A stretch of 64,000 nucleotides of DNA from CAZKBP01 sp964551015 (GTDB lineage: Bacteria > Bacteroidota > Bacteroidia > Cytophagales > Microscillaceae), in contig CAZKBP010000023.1 of the NCBI GenBank assembly GCA_964551015.1, forward strand, positions 32,067 through 96,066, given 5' to 3'. Under the pieces are notes generated by a model. It was given only the letters and a program-made list of their open reading frames with translations. It had not been told where the DNA came from and did not search any database. Position numbers and translations under genes: made by a program. Shown here piece after piece: positions 61,198-64,000 of this stretch (positions are counted from its first letter, which is position 1; every line of letters begins with the position of its first letter).

Positions 61198-64000
61198 TGA
61201 AGAAAATAGCCATATACATACTTACAGGACTAAGCCTTTGGGCTTGTCAACCCAAGCAGCATACTTTAGAAACCGATGAAAACACCCCAAAGGATGCCTC
61301 ATCGGAGCTTGCTTCTGCCCCCGAAAATATACCTCCCTTGATCAACTCTCAGGGGGATACCCTAGTAACGGGTAGGCCCGTCCGCGCTCAAGGCAGGGTG
61401 ATCCCTCTGGATAGTTTACCTGCACCCAAGGTTATCCCCCTGCTGAAAGAACCTCAGGTAATACCCCTGAATAACAACAGCTACCCAGCCGTGGATTCAA
61501 TGCGAGTGAAAGTAGAAGAGCGCATACTTTCGGCTGGAAACCAAACCAGCCATCTCTCAGTACTAATCAATTCCAAAGGAGATACGATTCCCTCGGGAAT
61601 TCCCATAACAGCACAAGGCAAAAAAAATCCTTTGGAGCGCTCCCGCCCCATTGAGGCGGATCCGCTCCGATTCAAGGATGGGGCTAGCTATAACGTACAA
61701 TACCTAGCTCTGGAGCAGGGATTAAGCTCTTCCTATGGCACAGACCTGTTACAAGACAATAAGGGGAATCTATGGATTGGCACCGACGGGAGCGGAGTGA
61801 ATCAATACGATGGTACTTTTGTCACCCAGTACAAAGATCATCTATCTTTTCATCAAGGTAGCTCTATTCTGGAAGATCAACAGGACAATTTGTGGTTTGG
61901 TTCTCAGAAAGGATTGTATCGCTATGATGGCCATCACCTTACCTACTTTAGTGATGAACAAGGACTTGCGATTGAGGAGATTGACCATCTCTACGAGGAT
62001 CGAGAGGGAAGGATCTGGATTCTTACTTGGGATCATCTACTGAGCTATGATGGAAACGCTTTTATACACTATACCGCTAGGGAAGGAATTCCGGAGATAA
62101 TTAACTGTATCACCCAAGACCGAAAAGGGAACATCTGGTTGGGCACCGGTTATGGTAAGCTGATTCGTTGGGATGGTGATACCTTTACCGAGCTCGAGCC
62201 AGGAACGGGAAGCGATATGGCTCTGAATGCTTTATGGGAAGACCAATCCGGCGATCTTTGGGGGGGATTAGAAGGAAAAATTTTCCGTTATGATGGAGAG
62301 TATTTTCATTACTACACCTTCGGCGAATCAGAATTTAAAAATTGGGTCAACAGCATCTCCGAAGACGATAAGGGTGAGCTTTGGTTTGGTACAGTTGGGA
62401 ATGGAATCTTTCAATTTGATGGGCGCACCTTTACCCATTTCAATCAGAAACAGGGCTTGACTAGCCTGGAAACTCGCAAGATCTACCTTGACCAAGGCCA
62501 AAATTTATGGATCAATACCTACGGAGGAGGAGTAAACAAATATCAAAAAAACTCTTTTGTCTATTTTCATCAAGAACAGGGACTGCTAAGTAATTCGGTA
62601 AACACTATCATAGAGGATCGGGAGGGCAATATCTGGCTCGGAACCCATCACGGAGGATTAACCCGATACGATGGTACTTCTTTTACCCACTACACCCCCG
62701 AAGAAGGGCTACCGAGCACCAGCATCCACGGCCTTTGTGAGGATCGGGAGGGTGATATCTGGTTTGGCCTTGGGGGGGCTGGGCTTGCCAGATTTGATGG
62801 AAAATCCTTTCAGGTTTACGGGAGTGGGGAAGATTTTTCGATGATGGTGATTAGCAGTATTTTGGAAGATCAAGCAGGTCATATGTGGTTTACTACCATT
62901 GGTCAGGGTTTGTTCAAATTTGATGGACTTTCTTTTACCCATTTCACTCAAAAAAACGGACTGGCAGATGACGTGATCTGGCAGATTTTTGAAGATAAAA
63001 CCGGAAACCTTTGGTTAGCCAACGATTCAAGGGGACTCAGCAAATTTGACGGGCAATCTTTTACGCATTACACCGAAAAGGAAGGACTCTCGAGTAATGC
63101 GGTTTTATCCATCGCCGAAGATGCACAGGGCCATCTGTGGATAGGTACCCGAGGAGGAGGATTGAATAAGTTTGATGGGCAGTCTTTCACGCATTATACT
63201 AAAAAAGAAGGGCTGTCTGATGATAGAATTTGGACCATTACGCCCGATCATTTGGACAACCTCTGGCTGGGTACTGAGCGAGGTCTCAACTATCTTTTAA
63301 AAGGAAAAACCCCCGGCCACCAAACTCAGGTGAAGTCCCCGGTAATTATCCCCTTTGGCCAGAATGAAGGGCTGAAAACACTTTACGTCTGGGGCAATAG
63401 TGAACTAAGAGATAGACAGAATCGCATTTGGTGGGGCAGTGCAGATGGACTTACTATGCTGGATATGAAACAATTTGACCTATCGGTCGCCCAAGCCCAG
63501 GCTCAGTTGAACCACATTGAGATCGGAGGCAACTTTCAGGATTTTCGTCATCTTCCCGAAGAGCTTGCTCAAAAAATTTCCTTCCAAGAAATTCCTGCAT
63601 TTACCAACTACCCGATAGGTTTGGAGTTGCCTTATACCCTGAATCAGCTCGGTTTTTACTTTTCGGCTCCCGATATCCACCTCTCTGGTCAAACCAAATA
63701 TAGTTATCGTTTGCTGGGACTAGACAAGCAATGGGCTGCCCCTACCTCAGAACCGAAGGTGGTATATCGGAATCTCGACTACGGGCACTATACGTTTCAG
63801 GTGCGAGCCATGAATATGCTACAAGCTTGGGGAGATACTTTTAGCTATTCTTTCACCATCCACCCCCCTTGGTGGCATACCTGGTGGGCTTGGAGTCTTT
63901 ATGCCTTGCTATTGATAAGCACGATTATTTTAATCGTGCGTATCCGTACTCGAGGCTTAAAAAATCGCCAGAAAGAACTAGAAGAAACCGTGAAAAATCG
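61197..64000 (+). CDS. Two-component-type propeller/Y_Y_Y sensor (cut by window edge)
   Basis: The frame is open from ATG 61197 to the right edge (934 full codons). It begins with a lipoprotein-like signal (GLSLWAC, Cys17). A proline-rich linker has three VIPL units (about 65-95). The sensor part holds about 13 reg_prop propeller repeats, e.g. DNKGNLWIGTDGSGVNQYDG, EDREGNIWLGTHHGG and EDAQGHLWIGTRGGG. A Y_Y_Y domain follows (LGFYFSAPDIHLSGQTKYSYR), then one membrane helix (WWAWSLYALLLISTIILIV) and the start of a coiled coil (KNRQKELEETVKNR). In this family the missing part is usually a histidine kinase or other output. Having both a lipobox and an inner helix is odd; the cysteine may not be lipidated. 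It is probably linked to the kinase/regulator pair upstream. Confidence 0.88.
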   Translation, partial: MKKIAIYILTGLSLWACQPKQHTLETDENTPKDASSELASAPENIPPLINSQGDTLVTGRPVRAQGRVIPLDSLPAPKVIPLLKEPQVIPLNNNSYPAVDSMRVKVEERILSAGNQTSHLSVLINSKGDTIPSGIPITAQGKKNPLERSRPIEADPLRFKDGASYNVQYLALEQGLSSSYGTDLLQDNKGNLWIGTDGSGVNQYDGTFVTQYKDHLSFHQGSSILEDQQDNLWFGSQKGLYRYDGHHLTYFSDEQGLAIEEIDHLYEDREGRIWILTWDHLLSYDGNAFIHYTAREGIPEIINCITQDRKGNIWLGTGYGKLIRWDGDTFTELEPGTGSDMALNALWEDQSGDLWGGLEGKIFRYDGEYFHYYTFGESEFKNWVNSISEDDKGELWFGTVGNGIFQFDGRTFTHFNQKQGLTSLETRKIYLDQGQNLWINTYGGGVNKYQKNSFVYFHQEQGLLSNSVNTIIEDREGNIWLGTHHGGLTRYDGTSFTHYTPEEGLPSTSIHGLCEDREGDIWFGLGGAGLARFDGKSFQVYGSGEDFSMMVISSILEDQAGHMWFTTIGQGLFKFDGLSFTHFTQKNGLADDVIWQIFEDKTGNLWLANDSRGLSKFDGQSFTHYTEKEGLSSNAVLSIAEDAQGHLWIGTRGGGLNKFDGQSFTHYTKKEGLSDDRIWTITPDHLDNLWLGTERGLNYLLKGKTPGHQTQVKSPVIIPFGQNEGLKTLYVWGNSELRDRQNRIWWGSADGLTMLDMKQFDLSVAQAQAQLNHIEIGGNFQDFRHLPEELAQKISFQEIPAFTNYPIGLELPYTLNQLGFYFSAPDIHLSGQTKYSYRLLGLDKQWAAPTSEPKVVYRNLDYGHYTFQVRAMNMLQAWGDTFSYSFTIHPPWWHTWWAWSLYALLLISTIILIVRIRTRGLKNRQKELEETVKN

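Overview
The window reads as a chromosomal segment of a Bacteroidota bacterium, most likely of the Cytophagales or a neighbouring order. The support is a protein with a type IX secretion C-terminal sorting domain, an LruC-domain lipoprotein, a bacterial alpha-2-macroglobulin carrying a SusC-like regulatory domain, bacillithiol synthesis (bshC), a folP-cdaA pair next to DUF1599 and BT_3928-like DoxX genes, AT-rich leaders without Shine-Dalgarno sequences, and a TAnnTTTG-like promoter element. No phage, insertion sequence or CRISPR array is visible. The species assignment is inference only.

Layout. Positions 1-8400: end of an unknown gene, tRNA-His, a small membrane protein, an MMPL/RND exporter, a TerB-like protein, a secreted protein, a metallophosphoesterase, an octamer minisatellite, tadA, superoxide dismutase and a small unknown gene. 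Positions 8600-13200: a membrane-fused spermidine-synthase-like protein, dihydroorotase, proC and a YbjN-like protein. Positions 13500-22600: two very large exported proteins, a sortilin-like Asp-box propeller and a 1790-residue malectin/sugar-dehydrogenase protein with a sorting domain. Positions 22850-28500: two paralogous GAF/PAS sensors, of which only the second has an output domain (SpoIIE phosphatase). Positions 28570-35450: a run of five glycosyltransferases ending in bshC. Positions 35700-43800: housekeeping genes (rlmN, a solute-binding protein, aroK, cdaA, folP, DUF1599, DoxX, an oligopeptide-type permease). Positions 44000-48700: a beta-lactamase-fold hydrolase, an LruC lipoprotein, a Uma2 nuclease-fold protein and DUF3052. 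Positions 48640-51200: a rearranged locus in which a MarR regulator and a divergent TspO-like membrane gene lie between two 235-bp direct repeats. Positions 51000-58740: a giant alpha-2-macroglobulin and a divergent OLD-family nuclease. Positions 58800-64000: a signalling block of receiver-histidine kinase, LytTR regulator, small lipoprotein, and a propeller/Y_Y_Y sensor that runs off the right edge.

The strongest unusual signals are the gapless 235-bp duplication of the DUF3052/alpha-2-macroglobulin junction flanking the MarR-TspO cassette, paired GTCAATRTTGAC palindromes in that cassette, a dispersed intergenic repeat found just after stop codons, the 21-unit 8-bp minisatellite, and the output-less GAF-PAS-PAS-PAS sensor next to a paralogous sensor phosphatase. 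No complete new system can be asserted from the sequence alone; the MarR-TspO cassette and the 58.8-64 kb signalling block are the best candidates for follow-up.
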